Source of the DNA: a virus
IMG/VR virus record: IMGVR_UViG_3300042472_000956
Span: 1-27,182 of that record
Reading direction: 5' to 3' (one strand)
Length of the DNA: 27,182 bases
This document shows positions 1 to 9,827 of this stretch, in pieces. Position 1 is the first letter of the stretch, and each line of letters starts with the position of its first letter. The position numbers were made by a program, and so were the translations under genes. The notes below the pieces were generated by a model, which was given only the letters and a program-made list of their open reading frames with translations, was not told where the DNA came from and made no database searches.

Positions 1-41
1 AGCATTTGCAACCATGGGAAAAAAGGTAAAGGTAGTTAAAC

Positions 42-2948
42 ATGGCTGATGTAAATTTAGGCAGAGCCAGTTTAAGTGTTACAGCAGACCTTTCTGGTTT
101 TACTTCTGCCCTAGATAATGCAGCCAAACAGACTGATAAGCTTTCAACAGCTAATAACATTGTGGTTACAAGTTCAAACAATGTAACGACAAGTTTAGAC
201 CACCAAACCAAATCAGTTCAAGAACTCCAGGCTGCTGCTGTAAGTAATTCTATTCTGATAAAGAATATGAATTTAACAGCACAGGCAACTAAGCTTGCAA
301 CTGATAATTTGGTTTTGCTTGATGGCGCAACCCTACTTTATTTGAAGGATGAAAAAGAATTAGAATTTCAACAGGCAAAATTAAGCACAGGATTTAAGGA
401 ACTTGAAACCAACCTATTTAAAAATGATGCAGCCTTTAGAAATAATTCTTTATTAATTGAGTTGAATACTCAAAAGCAAAGGAATTTGGCTTTAGAAAAT
501 AAAGCTTCAATGGCTGCAATGCTGGCTTTAGATGATCAAGCTATTGGTTATGCTGCCAATCAGAAAACCTTATCAACCGAATTAGACATTGCAACCCGCA
601 AATTAGATTTGCAAGCAAGGCAGATGAATATTGATACTGGTGCAACCAAGGCTTTGCATGATGAATTGGTAAAACTTGAAGAGCAAGAAAAAGCTTTGGC
701 AGCGCAAGAAGATAAAGTTAAAGGTATTAACCAACCAGTTGCAGCAATTGAACCCCCTGCAAAGGTTGATACCAATACAGCAGAGTTTGTTAAAGGCCAA
801 ATAAATCTGAAGTCTGAAACCGATATGGCAACCAAGGCTTTAGAACTTCAAGCAAGGCAAATGAACATTGATAGCGGGGCAACTAAAAAGCTTTATGAGG
901 ATATGCAAAAACTAGAAGCCCAAGAAAAGAAAATAATTGCTTTAGAGAATAAGGCCAAAGGGATTATACCCCCGCCCCCGATTCCAATTAAACCACCCCC
1001 AATTCCTGTTAATAAAAATACTGCTGAATTTGTTTTGAATGCTAAAAAGATGGCAGCAGAAACCGACATACTAAATAAAAAATTGGATATGCAAGCAAGG
1101 CAAATGGCTATTGATTCTGGTGCAGCAGTAAAGCTTGCCAAGGAATTATCAGCATTAGAAAAAGCTGAAAAGAAATTGAATGATACAGAAGTAAAATTGG
1201 GAATTAAAAAGCCAGAAGAGAAAAAAGCAGTTCCTAAAACTGGCATGAAAATAACTGATATGCTTGGGATTGGTTTTTTCACTGCAGCATTCACCAAGGT
1301 TTTTGATGGTGCAATGGCTTTAGTTAAAAGCCTTGTTACAGGGGTTATTGATTTAGGAGCAAAGATAATTGAATCAGGTTCAAAGTTCCAAGAATTAGAT
1401 AGGCGATTATCAGCGATGACAGGTTTTGCAGGTTTGGCAACAGGTTTGCAAACCATCATGAAGTCAGGCCCAAGCGCAAGCTTTACTGCATTGGGTGAAT
1501 CTGCAACCCGATTGGCTGCATTAAAATTTAGACCTGATGCAATTCAAGGTTTGATTAAGAACTTTAATTCTTTGAGTGTAGCTTTAGGGAATCCCGAAAA
1601 GATATTGGCATTAATCACAGATAAAATTGCAGACATGGTAGCAGATGGTGGGGCAACCATGGCAGCCCTAGGGAAACTATCAGAGGAAGGGATTCAAGTA
1701 TTTGAAGCCCTAGCCAAATCAATGGGGGTTTCAGTTGATGAAGCCAAGCGCAGAGTAACCCAAGGTTTAGTTACAGTAACACAAGCAACACAAGCAATTT
1801 CCGATGCTGCTAATATGCCAGCCATGCTTGCTGCTGCTGAAGCTTCTGCCAATTCTTTTTCTGGGATTTGGAATAGGGTTACAAATAATATTGAAGTTCT
1901 ATTTCAAAATATTGGGGTTAGTATTTTAAAGGGTTTTGGTTTAGTAAGTTTAAACACTTCCATTAATAACTTTTTTGAAAGTTTATCAAATAAGGCTGCA
2001 GAATTTGCGCCAATGCTTGAAAAGTTTGGTGCAGTTATTGCCATGATATCTGCAAAGGTATTAGATTCGATTGAATCATTTTTAACACAATGGGTTGTAA
2101 CTACGGAAAAAATGACAGTTGAAGAAATGCTAGGAGAAATAGAAATTGTTGCAGAAAGAATTGTTAAATCTGCAATTGATTTTATAACTGAATTAAGACC
2201 ATTCGTTGAAATCTTGGTTGCAGGTGCAAAACAAATGCTAAAGATTGCAGATGGTTTAGGAAACATGAAAAAGAATATGGAGCTTGACGCAAAAGCTGCA
2301 GGTGATTTATTTAAACCAAAGCAAGTTGATAATATCGATACTTTTACAATCATGGAATTAATGGATTTACAAAATGAAGTTATGGCTAATATTGATGAAA
2401 TGGATGAACAAATAAAAGAGGTTGTTGATACTAGGTTTAATGGAACTGGTGGCAGCTTCATGACAGATTTGGAAGAAGCAATTGAAGCTTCCAGAATATC
2501 AATTGAGGCACAACTTGCAAAAATAAATGATATGCCATTAATTCAAGAAGCACCACGATGGCAGAAATTCTTGGATGAAAATTTAAGCCCATTGCAAACT
2601 TATCAAAATGAAATTGAAAAATTAAATATGTTGATGGCTGATGGATCAGAACAGGGCTTTCAAGCATTTGCAATTGGTTCAGCAGGGGCATTAGCAAAGC
2701 TTAAATCATCCATGGGAGTTTCTGCAGAACCAAAATTTGCCAGCGCAATAACCAGAGGCAGCGCAGAAGATTTCAAAGCTACTATCGATATGCAATCTAA
2801 AAACAAAGATGTACAGCAAGAGATCAAAGAGCTAATGGCTTTGGCAAATCAATTGCAACAAGAACAACTAGAAGCACAACAGGCAATAGCCAGAGCAATT
2901 TTGGCACAAAGGCCAGCCCAAGTTTTGGCATTCTGCGGGCCAGTCTAA
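42..2948 (+). CDS. Phage tail tape measure protein
   Basis: This 968-residue protein should set tail length and pass through the tail tube during DNA entry. Residues about 1-400 are Ala/Lys/Gln-rich and helical, with three copies of an approximately 80-residue unit centred on QARQM-x-ID-x-GA (near residues 190, 270 and 350), joined by proline-rich linkers including one with PPPPIPIKPPPIP. Residues about 440-640 resemble the tape-measure domain of many siphoviruses (GSKFQELDRRLSAMTG, then EEGIQVFEALAKSMGVSVDE). Hydrophobic stretches follow near 405-435 and 630-680, and the C-terminus is Gln-rich and coiled-coil-like. At roughly 0.15 nm per residue the tail would be about 145 nm. Tail genes follow directly, as usual for this module. 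The gene preceding it lies outside the window. Confidence 0.9.
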   Translation: MADVNLGRASLSVTADLSGFTSALDNAAKQTDKLSTANNIVVTSSNNVTTSLDHQTKSVQELQAAAVSNSILIKNMNLTAQATKLATDNLVLLDGATLLYLKDEKELEFQQAKLSTGFKELETNLFKNDAAFRNNSLLIELNTQKQRNLALENKASMAAMLALDDQAIGYAANQKTLSTELDIATRKLDLQARQMNIDTGATKALHDELVKLEEQEKALAAQEDKVKGINQPVAAIEPPAKVDTNTAEFVKGQINLKSETDMATKALELQARQMNIDSGATKKLYEDMQKLEAQEKKIIALENKAKGIIPPPPIPIKPPPIPVNKNTAEFVLNAKKMAAETDILNKKLDMQARQMAIDSGAAVKLAKELSALEKAEKKLNDTEVKLGIKKPEEKKAVPKTGMKITDMLGIGFFTAAFTKVFDGAMALVKSLVTGVIDLGAKIIESGSKFQELDRRLSAMTGFAGLATGLQTIMKSGPSASFTALGESATRLAALKFRPDAIQGLIKNFNSLSVALGNPEKILALITDKIADMVADGGATMAALGKLSEEGIQVFEALAKSMGVSVDEAKRRVTQGLVTVTQATQAISDAANMPAMLAAAEASANSFSGIWNRVTNNIEVLFQNIGVSILKGFGLVSLNTSINNFFESLSNKAAEFAPMLEKFGAVIAMISAKVLDSIESFLTQWVVTTEKMTVEEMLGEIEIVAERIVKSAIDFITELRPFVEILVAGAKQMLKIADGLGNMKKNMELDAKAAGDLFKPKQVDNIDTFTIMELMDLQNEVMANIDEMDEQIKEVVDTRFNGTGGSFMTDLEEAIEASRISIEAQLAKINDMPLIQEAPRWQKFLDENLSPLQTYQNEIEKLNMLMADGSEQGFQAFAIGSAGALAKLKSSMGVSAEPKFASAITRGSAEDFKATIDMQSKNKDVQQEIKELMALANQLQQEQLEAQQAIARAILAQRPAQVLAFCGPV

Positions 2949-2957
2949 GGGGGAAAC

Positions 2958-3920
2958 ATGGCAATAGATTTATTTGAAGAACTTTGGAATGAAAGAAAAG
3001 CAACCCTAGATAAAAGTTATCAAAACACTTTTACCAGATCCTTTATTGTTCATACCGATGCAGTAGAACAATCCGATATTTCAATTTATGATGCAATTTA
3101 TGACCATGGCAATTGCCCCCAGATTGGTGATTTATACCCAGGCGATGATGATAGTTATGCCCAATCGGTAAATATCAACCCAGAAGCTGATGACCCGCAA
3201 ACTTGGAAAGTTGTTATTGAATACAGTAGCAACCCCGATGCAAGCACAAATGCAGCTAATGGGAGCAGCCCGCCCGCAAATGTTGAAACACAAAACCAAG
3301 GGCAAAAGCCAGAAGATAGAGAAGCCAATCCAACCTTAAGACCCCCAGATTTTAGGGTAACCTTTGTTTCATTTCCAGAAGTGTTAACCAATCTTAGAAA
3401 TTCTGCAGGTGATCCTTTTGTACCCCCAATAACCATTGAAAGATTTAGACCAGTGTTCACGATTGGTTGCAATGTTTCAACAATTGATGCCTATGATTTA
3501 GCAACCTATATTGGCAAGGTTAATAACGCAACTAACACTTTTTCAACTGGCACAGGTTGCACCCTTACCATTACAGACAAAACCGGAAAAATTAAAGGGA
3601 TAGGAACAGAATTAATTCTTGAAGGTTCTTATCAATATTGGCGGTTGACCTATGAAATAGAAATCAACACAACAATAACAGATGCAGAAATTACTGGCTG
3701 GGATATGTATATTAGAGATCAGGGATATAGGATTAAGAAAGATGATGGTACATTGGTAATGGCAACCAGCGGGGGAAATGTTGTTTCAATTCCAATTGAT
3801 TTAGATGGAGCAGGGAAAAAGAACCCTGTAAATGATGATCCCCAATACATTTTATTTACTGCTGCTGATGTTTACGGTGAAATAGATTTTTCAACCCTTC
3901 CCGGATTAGGATTCTTTTAA
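2958..3920 (+). CDS. Tail/baseplate-region structural protein, unrecognised
   Basis: This 320-residue soluble protein follows the tape measure by 9 nt, with a strong AAGGGGG ribosome binding site. No signal peptide or membrane segment is visible. The N-terminal 70 residues are acidic (DHGNCPQIGDLYPGDDD). Residues about 90-125 form a low-complexity Asn/Pro/Gly linker, and the rest looks beta-rich (FTIGCNVSTIDAYDLATYIGKVN, then a YWRLTYEIEI strand pattern). Its position directly after the tape measure is where distal-tail and baseplate hub proteins sit, so a tail-tip role is inferred from context only. The stop overlaps the next start by one base (TAATG), implying coupled translation. Confidence 0.6.
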   Translation: MAIDLFEELWNERKATLDKSYQNTFTRSFIVHTDAVEQSDISIYDAIYDHGNCPQIGDLYPGDDDSYAQSVNINPEADDPQTWKVVIEYSSNPDASTNAANGSSPPANVETQNQGQKPEDREANPTLRPPDFRVTFVSFPEVLTNLRNSAGDPFVPPITIERFRPVFTIGCNVSTIDAYDLATYIGKVNNATNTFSTGTGCTLTITDKTGKIKGIGTELILEGSYQYWRLTYEIEINTTITDAEITGWDMYIRDQGYRIKKDDGTLVMATSGGNVVSIPIDLDGAGKKNPVNDDPQYILFTAADVYGEIDFSTLPGLGFF

Positions 3921-5059
3921 TGCCACCCCCAGTAGGATTTGATTTTGAAACAGCCAAGGAAATTCTAAGGCTGGTTAAAAAGAATAAGAATGGATCTTTA
4001 AACAGACCCATTGATTCTGAAACCCCAAATTTAAATGATCCCCAGATGGTATGGGTTTATAATCCTGCAAATATTGATTGTACATATGATGAAACAATTA
4101 AAGCTTGGTTGATTCCTGATGCAGTTACTTTTTTTGGAATGGTTGCAGGCAATGATAGTTCTGGATATTTGAGCTTTGGTTTAATTAATGCTGATGGATA
4201 TATTGTAAATTCTGGAACCACTTGCATTTCCTTTCATGTTGGTGATGAAACTGTTTCCCCTGCCCCAAGAATATCAAAAGGCTATCATCTTGGGGTTATA
4301 GTTGCATACAATGATTCAGAAGTTCCAATCGTTTTAATTGTTCCCCCAGTATATAACCCACCCCCAGAATTCAATGCAACAATGGATGTTGTAACTTCGG
4401 TTTATGCAACCCCCGAAGGTATTGAAGTTACAACTGCAACATTATATGCAGATGCTTCTGCAATAATTGCAAAGGAATTTATAGGGTTAACAGATGTTGG
4501 TCCAGATAGTTTTACTGGGAACCAAGGAAGGGTTGTTAAAGTTGATGATACAGGAAACTTTTTAGAATTTGGGCCAATTGTTGATGCTGAATATACAACC
4601 TTTATTGCCTTATCTGATACCCCTGCAAGTTATGGCGAAGAAGAAGCAGATGCTTATAAATCTTGCATTGTTGGTTCTAATGGTATTTCAATTGTTTTTT
4701 CTACTATTGATGTAACCACGACTAACAGCATAGAAGGAGGGGGAAACCCCCACAATAATTTTGTTCAGATAAAATTGGTTGGTGATACTGCCAGCCCTGC
4801 AACAGATACTTTTTATGGGGTTGATGGTAATGGTGATAGAGGATTTAGAACAATAGAAATTACTTCTTTATCAGACTTTCCTTCAATGGTTGGATCTGGT
4901 GAATACTTTTTAAAAGTTAATGTTGGGGAAACTGCAATTGAATTTGTAGCTGTGGACATTCAACAAATCTTGGATGATGTAGTTGCCCTTCAAACTGATG
5001 TTGCAACCTTGCAAGCTGATTACATAACCCTTGAAGCCAGAGTTACAGCACTGGAATAA
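3920..5059 (+). CDS. Tail fibre-like protein with C-terminal coiled coil
   Basis: This 379-residue protein starts in a TAATG overlap with the preceding stop. Residues about 1-150 look like a compact beta-rich domain. Residues about 190-330 are short-repeat, fibre-like (phrases such as LTDVGPDSFTGNQGRVVKVDDTG and FYGVDGNGDRGFRTIEI). The last 35 residues are a clean heptad pattern (ILDDVVALQTDVATLQADY and onward) expected to trimerise. A fibre or tip-attached adhesin fits these features and the location between the tape measure and lysis genes. The receptor is unknown, and specific homology is not claimed. Confidence 0.6.
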   Translation: MPPPVGFDFETAKEILRLVKKNKNGSLNRPIDSETPNLNDPQMVWVYNPANIDCTYDETIKAWLIPDAVTFFGMVAGNDSSGYLSFGLINADGYIVNSGTTCISFHVGDETVSPAPRISKGYHLGVIVAYNDSEVPIVLIVPPVYNPPPEFNATMDVVTSVYATPEGIEVTTATLYADASAIIAKEFIGLTDVGPDSFTGNQGRVVKVDDTGNFLEFGPIVDAEYTTFIALSDTPASYGEEEADAYKSCIVGSNGISIVFSTIDVTTTNSIEGGGNPHNNFVQIKLVGDTASPATDTFYGVDGNGDRGFRTIEITSLSDFPSMVGSGEYFLKVNVGETAIEFVAVDIQQILDDVVALQTDVATLQADYITLEARVTALE

Positions 5060-5061
5060 AT

Positions 5062-7983
5062 ATGCCTTTACAATTAAGGGGAAAGGTTGCAGATTCTGTT
5101 GAATTACCTGCAAGTTATCCCCAAGTACATTTTGATTTTACTAATAATTATTTAGTGATTCCAACAGCAATTCTAAATGGATATTATGCAAAACCACAGA
5201 ATGAATATTTAAAAGTATTGTTTTCAAAAGCAAACCAATCTGACCCTTTACCTGATGGGATTAATACTTATACAGTTTATGAATTAGACTATGTTGAACC
5301 ATTTAATGAGGTTACAAAATATTATGATGCATATGGTTATGTACTAGACTTTCCACAAAGAGCATTATTTTTAGCAGATCAAAATTATTATGATTCATTA
5401 AATCCAAATATGATTGGATATGTACCTAATGATGAGGTAACCAGATTTAGTTTTGTAGATACAAATGTTGTTTTAGGATTTGGAACACTACCGAATAATA
5501 CTATTTTTAGTGGTATAACAATGGCTTGTGTTAATCAAAAGGAAGATCCTTTTTACGCATGGGATTCGACAAGTTCTAGCAAAACATCTTTAAGCCAACC
5601 AGCAGCAAACCCTGCAATTATTAATACTTTTTCTTTTTATGATACTGCTGATTATGATGTTACATTTCTTTTAACTGATTACACTTTTGACTATTACAGC
5701 AACACTTTTCCAAGTGAAGTATTAGTCCATCTTACAGGATTTAATGCACCGTTTGAATTTTTGAACAATACCACTATTAAAGTAATTTCTAATGGCCATT
5801 ACACAGGTCAATTTATTGATGGCGAATTTGACCCACCTTTTTTAATTGAAGATTGGGATACACCAGGAAGCAAAACTTTTATAGGTGGGGCTTATTTTAG
5901 ATGGGCAAAAACCTTTGTTGATATTTTACCAGTCTTTAACAATAATGTTTGGTCGTTAGAAAGCATAGGATTTAATATATTTGGAGCAATTTTATTAACA
6001 GGCGAAAAATACTTTTACGCAGTTGCACAAACAGAATATTTAGAAAGTTCCCAAACTGTAATAATAGATACCGAAAATTTAAATGAGTTTGAAATCAATA
6101 CCACTTCCCAATTCATGCTTCCATTAACACCAATTAAAATTGATTTTGGCGCAGAAGTTCAACACCAATGGACATATGGGAGAATAGGTGAAACTGAAAA
6201 TTACAGATTTTTAGAAGAAGAATCTGATTTATCAAATACCACTGTTACCTTAACTTATGACAATGAAAAAAAAAGATGGTACAGCCCACCCCTTACCAGC
6301 AATGGTTATCCATTTAAATTGCAAATTGATCCATTTAATGCTTATAACATTTTTACCAATGTTGCCCCGCAGGTTAATTCAGAAGATGGCCCTTTGGAAT
6401 CTTTTGCAAAAGTATCAGGTATTTATAAACCTGCTTTTGATTCTGATGATAATGAATTTTTCCCATGTATGAACCCACCAAATATAAATACAACTTATAA
6501 TGGTTTTTTGAATCACTTATATCTTTCATCAATACCAAGTGATTTAAATTATAAAGTAAAAAAACACCAGCAAGATTCTATTACTGCAAATAATTATTCT
6601 GATACTTTTTTAAATTGGGATAATTTATATGTTGGATTGCCATTTATAAGGATTACAACTGATTTTGACAGAAGGTTAAAAGCTTTAGATGATTACGATT
6701 TCCCAGCTTATAATTACTATTACCCAGCAGATAGAATTACTTGGCTATCTTCCATGTATAAAATTATTATTTCCCAACCAAATGCATTAAATAAAAAAAA
6801 CAAAAGACCCCACGCAATCTTTAGCATTGAAGGGGCATTTACTATTTATCAAGAATTAGAAGTGCAACCAGTTGCAACCAATTCAACTGTTACTTTTAAT
6901 GATGATGTAATTGAAGATAATGCAGAAACCTTAATTATTGCTGGCACAAATTTTGAATTATATGCTTTTGATAACCTAGTTACTTTTAATTTGGGTGCAA
7001 CTGGCTTTGTAACAGCAGCAACTTCAACACAATTAACTGTAACATTCACCACGCAACCCACCAGCCTTGGAAACTTAACAGCAGTTGTTACAACAGGTGG
7101 AACTTTTTCATCAGGGGCTGCAGTGCAGGTTGCAACAGTGGTTGCTGGAATTGTAGTTACCCCGAATTCAGATTACTTGGCAATCAATGCCCCAACTTTG
7201 GTTATTGCTGGTTCTGGTTTTAGTGCAACTGCAAATCAGAATACAGTTACCTTTAATTTGGGTGCAGTGGGTACAGTTACCAGCGCAACCACAACAGAAT
7301 TAACAGTAACTTTTTCAACCCAACCAACTGCAGATGGTTCTTTAACTGCAGTGGTTTCCATTGGTGCAAACAATTCTGGTTCAGCAGTGCAGGTTGCAAA
7401 TGTGTATTATGTAACCTTTACCATTACAGATGGCAACAGCCCATCCACTTCTTGGGATTTCATGGAAGTTGGGGTATTCAATGGCAAACCATTCTTTACA
7501 AGTGAATCTGGTTTCCCTTCTGTGTATTGGGATTCAAGCCAATGGATAATGATGGATGGTTACGAAAATCCAAGGTTCAGTAATTCGACAGATTCCGAAA
7601 TCCCACCATCTGGGGAATGGGTAGATGAAAATGGAATACCCCCCGTAGCAGGTTCAATGGCCTATTCAGATATTGACATGAACTTTTTTGGCCCTGTTAC
7701 ATCTTATGTTTGTGTAACTGGTAATTCTGGTTATAACAATCCAAGTTTTAATGGGTTATATTATGCATCAAACAATGATCCAAGTTATCGAAAACTACAA
7801 GCAGGTAGGCAAACACTTGAAAACTTAAATCCAAGCCAAGATGGTTACACATATGTTTTCAAGAAAAATGGTAATTATGCTTATCTAGGAACAACCTTAA
7901 CTGGTTTTTATGATGGTTATTATGATGAATATGGGGAAGACCATGGTGATCCTGCCCCAACAGTAACTATGGGTGAATGCTAA
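5062..7983 (+). CDS. Large tail/adhesin protein with two IPT/TIG-like domains
   Basis: This 973-residue, Asn/Tyr/Phe-rich, beta-rich protein is probably exposed on the virion. Residues about 1-600 have no family I recognise. Residues about 605-690 and 693-785 are two tandem Ig-like IPT/TIG-type repeats: both contain VTFNLGA, then a VTSAT-like turn, LTVTF, TQPT, LTAVV and AVQVA. The DNA of the two copies is also visibly similar (about 6960-7130 and 7240-7400), which suggests duplication. The remaining roughly 190 residues are aromatic-rich (VYWDSSQWIMMDGYENP, NPSFNGLYYASNNDP) and could bind a carbohydrate or host surface. Such repeats occur in planctomycete surface proteins and their phages (recalled knowledge). 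A receptor-binding role is inferred. Confidence 0.6.
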   Translation: MPLQLRGKVADSVELPASYPQVHFDFTNNYLVIPTAILNGYYAKPQNEYLKVLFSKANQSDPLPDGINTYTVYELDYVEPFNEVTKYYDAYGYVLDFPQRALFLADQNYYDSLNPNMIGYVPNDEVTRFSFVDTNVVLGFGTLPNNTIFSGITMACVNQKEDPFYAWDSTSSSKTSLSQPAANPAIINTFSFYDTADYDVTFLLTDYTFDYYSNTFPSEVLVHLTGFNAPFEFLNNTTIKVISNGHYTGQFIDGEFDPPFLIEDWDTPGSKTFIGGAYFRWAKTFVDILPVFNNNVWSLESIGFNIFGAILLTGEKYFYAVAQTEYLESSQTVIIDTENLNEFEINTTSQFMLPLTPIKIDFGAEVQHQWTYGRIGETENYRFLEEESDLSNTTVTLTYDNEKKRWYSPPLTSNGYPFKLQIDPFNAYNIFTNVAPQVNSEDGPLESFAKVSGIYKPAFDSDDNEFFPCMNPPNINTTYNGFLNHLYLSSIPSDLNYKVKKHQQDSITANNYSDTFLNWDNLYVGLPFIRITTDFDRRLKALDDYDFPAYNYYYPADRITWLSSMYKIIISQPNALNKKNKRPHAIFSIEGAFTIYQELEVQPVATNSTVTFNDDVIEDNAETLIIAGTNFELYAFDNLVTFNLGATGFVTAATSTQLTVTFTTQPTSLGNLTAVVTTGGTFSSGAAVQVATVVAGIVVTPNSDYLAINAPTLVIAGSGFSATANQNTVTFNLGAVGTVTSATTTELTVTFSTQPTADGSLTAVVSIGANNSGSAVQVANVYYVTFTITDGNSPSTSWDFMEVGVFNGKPFFTSESGFPSVYWDSSQWIMMDGYENPRFSNSTDSEIPPSGEWVDENGIPPVAGSMAYSDIDMNFFGPVTSYVCVTGNSGYNNPSFNGLYYASNNDPSYRKLQAGRQTLENLNPSQDGYTYVFKKNGNYAYLGTTLTGFYDGYYDEYGEDHGDPAPTVTMGEC

Positions 7984-8237
7984 TGGTAATTCATTTCCAA
8001 TTACACCAATCGTGGACTTCAACCAAAGTGTTATCTGATGCTTATCGGTTGGGGGTAAGCCTTGGCAAAGATAACCATTGGCATTATAACGGAGTTACCG
8101 GATTGTATATATTCTCTGATGGTTTCCTGATTATTGAAATCATTGAAAAGCCATCAGATATAAAACCTGCAATGATTAGAGGATTAATCAGAAGCATTCA
8201 AAAGCAATTACTGAAACCAAGGGAATCTAAGAAATGA
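7983..8237 (+). CDS. Small hypothetical protein after the adhesin gene
   Basis: This protein of about 84 residues is encoded between the adhesin and lysis-like genes. The start at 7983 makes a TAATG overlap with the adhesin stop, the pattern used repeatedly in this genome. A second ATG lies two codons upstream at 7977. It has a central hydrophobic patch (GLYIFSDGFLIIEIIEKP) that looks like a buried strand pair rather than a membrane helix, and a basic C-terminus. No family is recognised. Its stop overlaps the next ATG as ATGA. Confidence 0.6.
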   Translation: MVIHFQLHQSWTSTKVLSDAYRLGVSLGKDNHWHYNGVTGLYIFSDGFLIIEIIEKPSDIKPAMIRGLIRSIQKQLLKPRESKK

Positions 8238-8899
8238 TTAGCTTAATTTTGTCTGCATTGTTGGCCCAACAAATAAACCTGCCACCTGAAATTCATGGGA
8301 TGCCAGGCGCATTCATTTCAATACCTTCTGCAACTGATGGCAAGCAAGTTCAATGGGTGGTTTTAGATAAAGGTTTAAACCTGTTTCCTGTGGAACTATT
8401 AAAGGATTCTAAAACCTGTGTAGTTACAACAACCATCGAGGGCAGGTATAGGGTTTTGGCATACACTGCAGCAGGGGATAACCCTTCAAAACCTGCAATA
8501 ACCCTAGTTATCATAGGAAGCCCACCAGCCCCCGAACCAGAACCAGACAACCCCGAAGAAGCCAGCAAACTTTCAAGGGAAATTAGATCCATATACAGGG
8601 CTTTAAATGAGGATGACAAGCAGGGCAAAGCTCTAAAGCTTGCAGCGGTTTACAAAGGGTTGGTTGCAGTTGCCAAAGATCCAGCCATTGAAACCACTGG
8701 GGATTTATTAGGGGCAGCAAAGATTGCAGCCAATAAGGTATTAGCCCCTACTGATTTAAAAGAAATTCGGGATAAGCTAAGTCAACAATTCGTTGGATTT
8801 CCTGATGATCCATCTGTTATAATAACAGCAGAAATGCGGGTTAAATTTGCAGTGGTATTTAAGGATATTTCCAAGGCAATCGAGATAGCTATTAAATGA
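8234..8899 (+). CDS. Secreted protein: Ig/PKD-like domain plus helical C-terminus
   Basis: This 221-residue protein begins with a short hydrophobic segment (MISLILSALLAQQ) consistent with a Sec signal or membrane anchor. Residues about 18-95 look like an Ig/PKD-type beta sandwich (KQVQWVVLDKGLNLFPVELL, then GRYRVLAYTAAGDNPSKPA). A proline/glutamate linker (PPAPEPEPDNPEE) spans about 97-109, and residues 110-221 are alpha-helical. Proteins with this layout sit beside papain-like peptidases in planctomycete phages as far as I recall. The role is not known. Export plus position suggests an envelope-facing function during lysis. Both gene boundaries are ATGA overlaps. Confidence 0.6.
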   Translation: MISLILSALLAQQINLPPEIHGMPGAFISIPSATDGKQVQWVVLDKGLNLFPVELLKDSKTCVVTTTIEGRYRVLAYTAAGDNPSKPAITLVIIGSPPAPEPEPDNPEEASKLSREIRSIYRALNEDDKQGKALKLAAVYKGLVAVAKDPAIETTGDLLGAAKIAANKVLAPTDLKEIRDKLSQQFVGFPDDPSVIITAEMRVKFAVVFKDISKAIEIAIK

Positions 8900-9813
8900 C
8901 CCCAGCCCCAAATAATCTAGGATGGATTGCACCAGAGTTAAGAACACCAGAAATGGTTGAACTTGATTTGCAGGTGAAGGGCAGGATGCCACTTTTTCAA
9001 ATCGATGGAACCTACAAAGAACCAGTTGATGCCCTTCTATATAAATTCATTCAAGATTTTAAACCCTTTAGCCAGCAAACTGGCAGTTGTGTGGGCAATG
9101 GTTTGGGTATGGCGTTATGGTGTTTAGAATCTGTTGAAGTTCATCAGCAAGCCCAGTTAGAAAACCCTTTAGTTCCTTTCTGGCTTTTGCCCTATGGCAA
9201 ATCTAGGGAATTGGCTGGGTTGAATGGCAGAGGCGAAGGCAGTTTTGGAAGTGCAGCAATAGAAGCCCTGCAAAGATTTGGAACCCTACCTGCCAACACC
9301 AAAGATTTACCCCAGCCAAAAATTCAAGATGGTGCTTACACTTGGGGTGAATCTGCAGAAATGGAATGGTCAGATGGAGCCAGAATAAAAGATCATTGGT
9401 TATTAGCTGCAAAAAAATTCACAATCCAAACTGCTGCAAGAATTAAAACTTGGCAAGATGCAAAGGCCAGCCTTATCAATGGTTACCCTATGACCTGCGC
9501 CAGCAATTGGGGTGGGGAAATGAACCCACCGATTAAAGGTAACCCTGCAATTATTTTAAATAAAAGGGTTACCCAATGGGGCCATCAAATGAGTTGCTTG
9601 GGATGGGCTTACCACCCAGAATTTAAAGATATTTTCTGGATTCAAAACAGTTGGGGCTGCAGCCATGGAACAAGCCCAGGAAATTATCAAGAACCTGCTG
9701 GGGGCTTTTGGATACAAGCAAAAGAATTTGATTGGATTTGCAAAGATGGGGAAGTGTTTTCCCTGTCAAACTTTGCAGGGTTTCCAGTTCAAAAACTGGA
9801 TTGGTTTATTTAG
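8896..9813 (+). CDS. Papain-like (C1 family) cysteine peptidase
   Basis: The 305-residue product has the three marks of the papain fold in order: a nucleophile region SQQTGSCVGNG (Cys65, with Gln60/61 upstream), a catalytic His in QWGHQMSCLGWAYH (His230), and Asn in IQNSWG (Asn251), followed by a glycine-rich GGFWIQ strand. No signal peptide is visible, although the gene before it encodes an exported protein. It lies in the position where many phages encode endolysin, and no glycosidase, amidase or transglycosylase is present in the window. It could cleave host envelope protein at lysis, act as a virion-associated protease, or process phage proteins. The fold assignment is firm and the biological role is inferred. 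Confidence 0.8.
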   Translation: MTPAPNNLGWIAPELRTPEMVELDLQVKGRMPLFQIDGTYKEPVDALLYKFIQDFKPFSQQTGSCVGNGLGMALWCLESVEVHQQAQLENPLVPFWLLPYGKSRELAGLNGRGEGSFGSAAIEALQRFGTLPANTKDLPQPKIQDGAYTWGESAEMEWSDGARIKDHWLLAAKKFTIQTAARIKTWQDAKASLINGYPMTCASNWGGEMNPPIKGNPAIILNKRVTQWGHQMSCLGWAYHPEFKDIFWIQNSWGCSHGTSPGNYQEPAGGFWIQAKEFDWICKDGEVFSLSNFAGFPVQKLDWFI

Positions 9814-9827
9814 AAAGGCTGGTGATC

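Noticed and set aside
1-49. Tail end of an upstream gene (a frame ending TGA at 47-49, overlapping the tape measure start)
   Set aside because: Only about 15 codons are visible and all three frames end soon, so which one is real cannot be decided.
893-1459. Long minus-strand open frame (188 codons) inside the tape measure gene
   Set aside because: It mirrors the codon bias of the strong + strand gene, has no ribosome site, and its translation shows only composition-driven Ser/Ala/Ile runs. The same holds for the minus frames at 1904-2461, 23973-24545 and 25895-26341.
7977-7982. Earlier start for the small gene after the adhesin
   Set aside because: ATG 7977 is possible, but 7983 forms the TAATG junction used repeatedly here and has better spacing from GGGTG; the difference is two residues.
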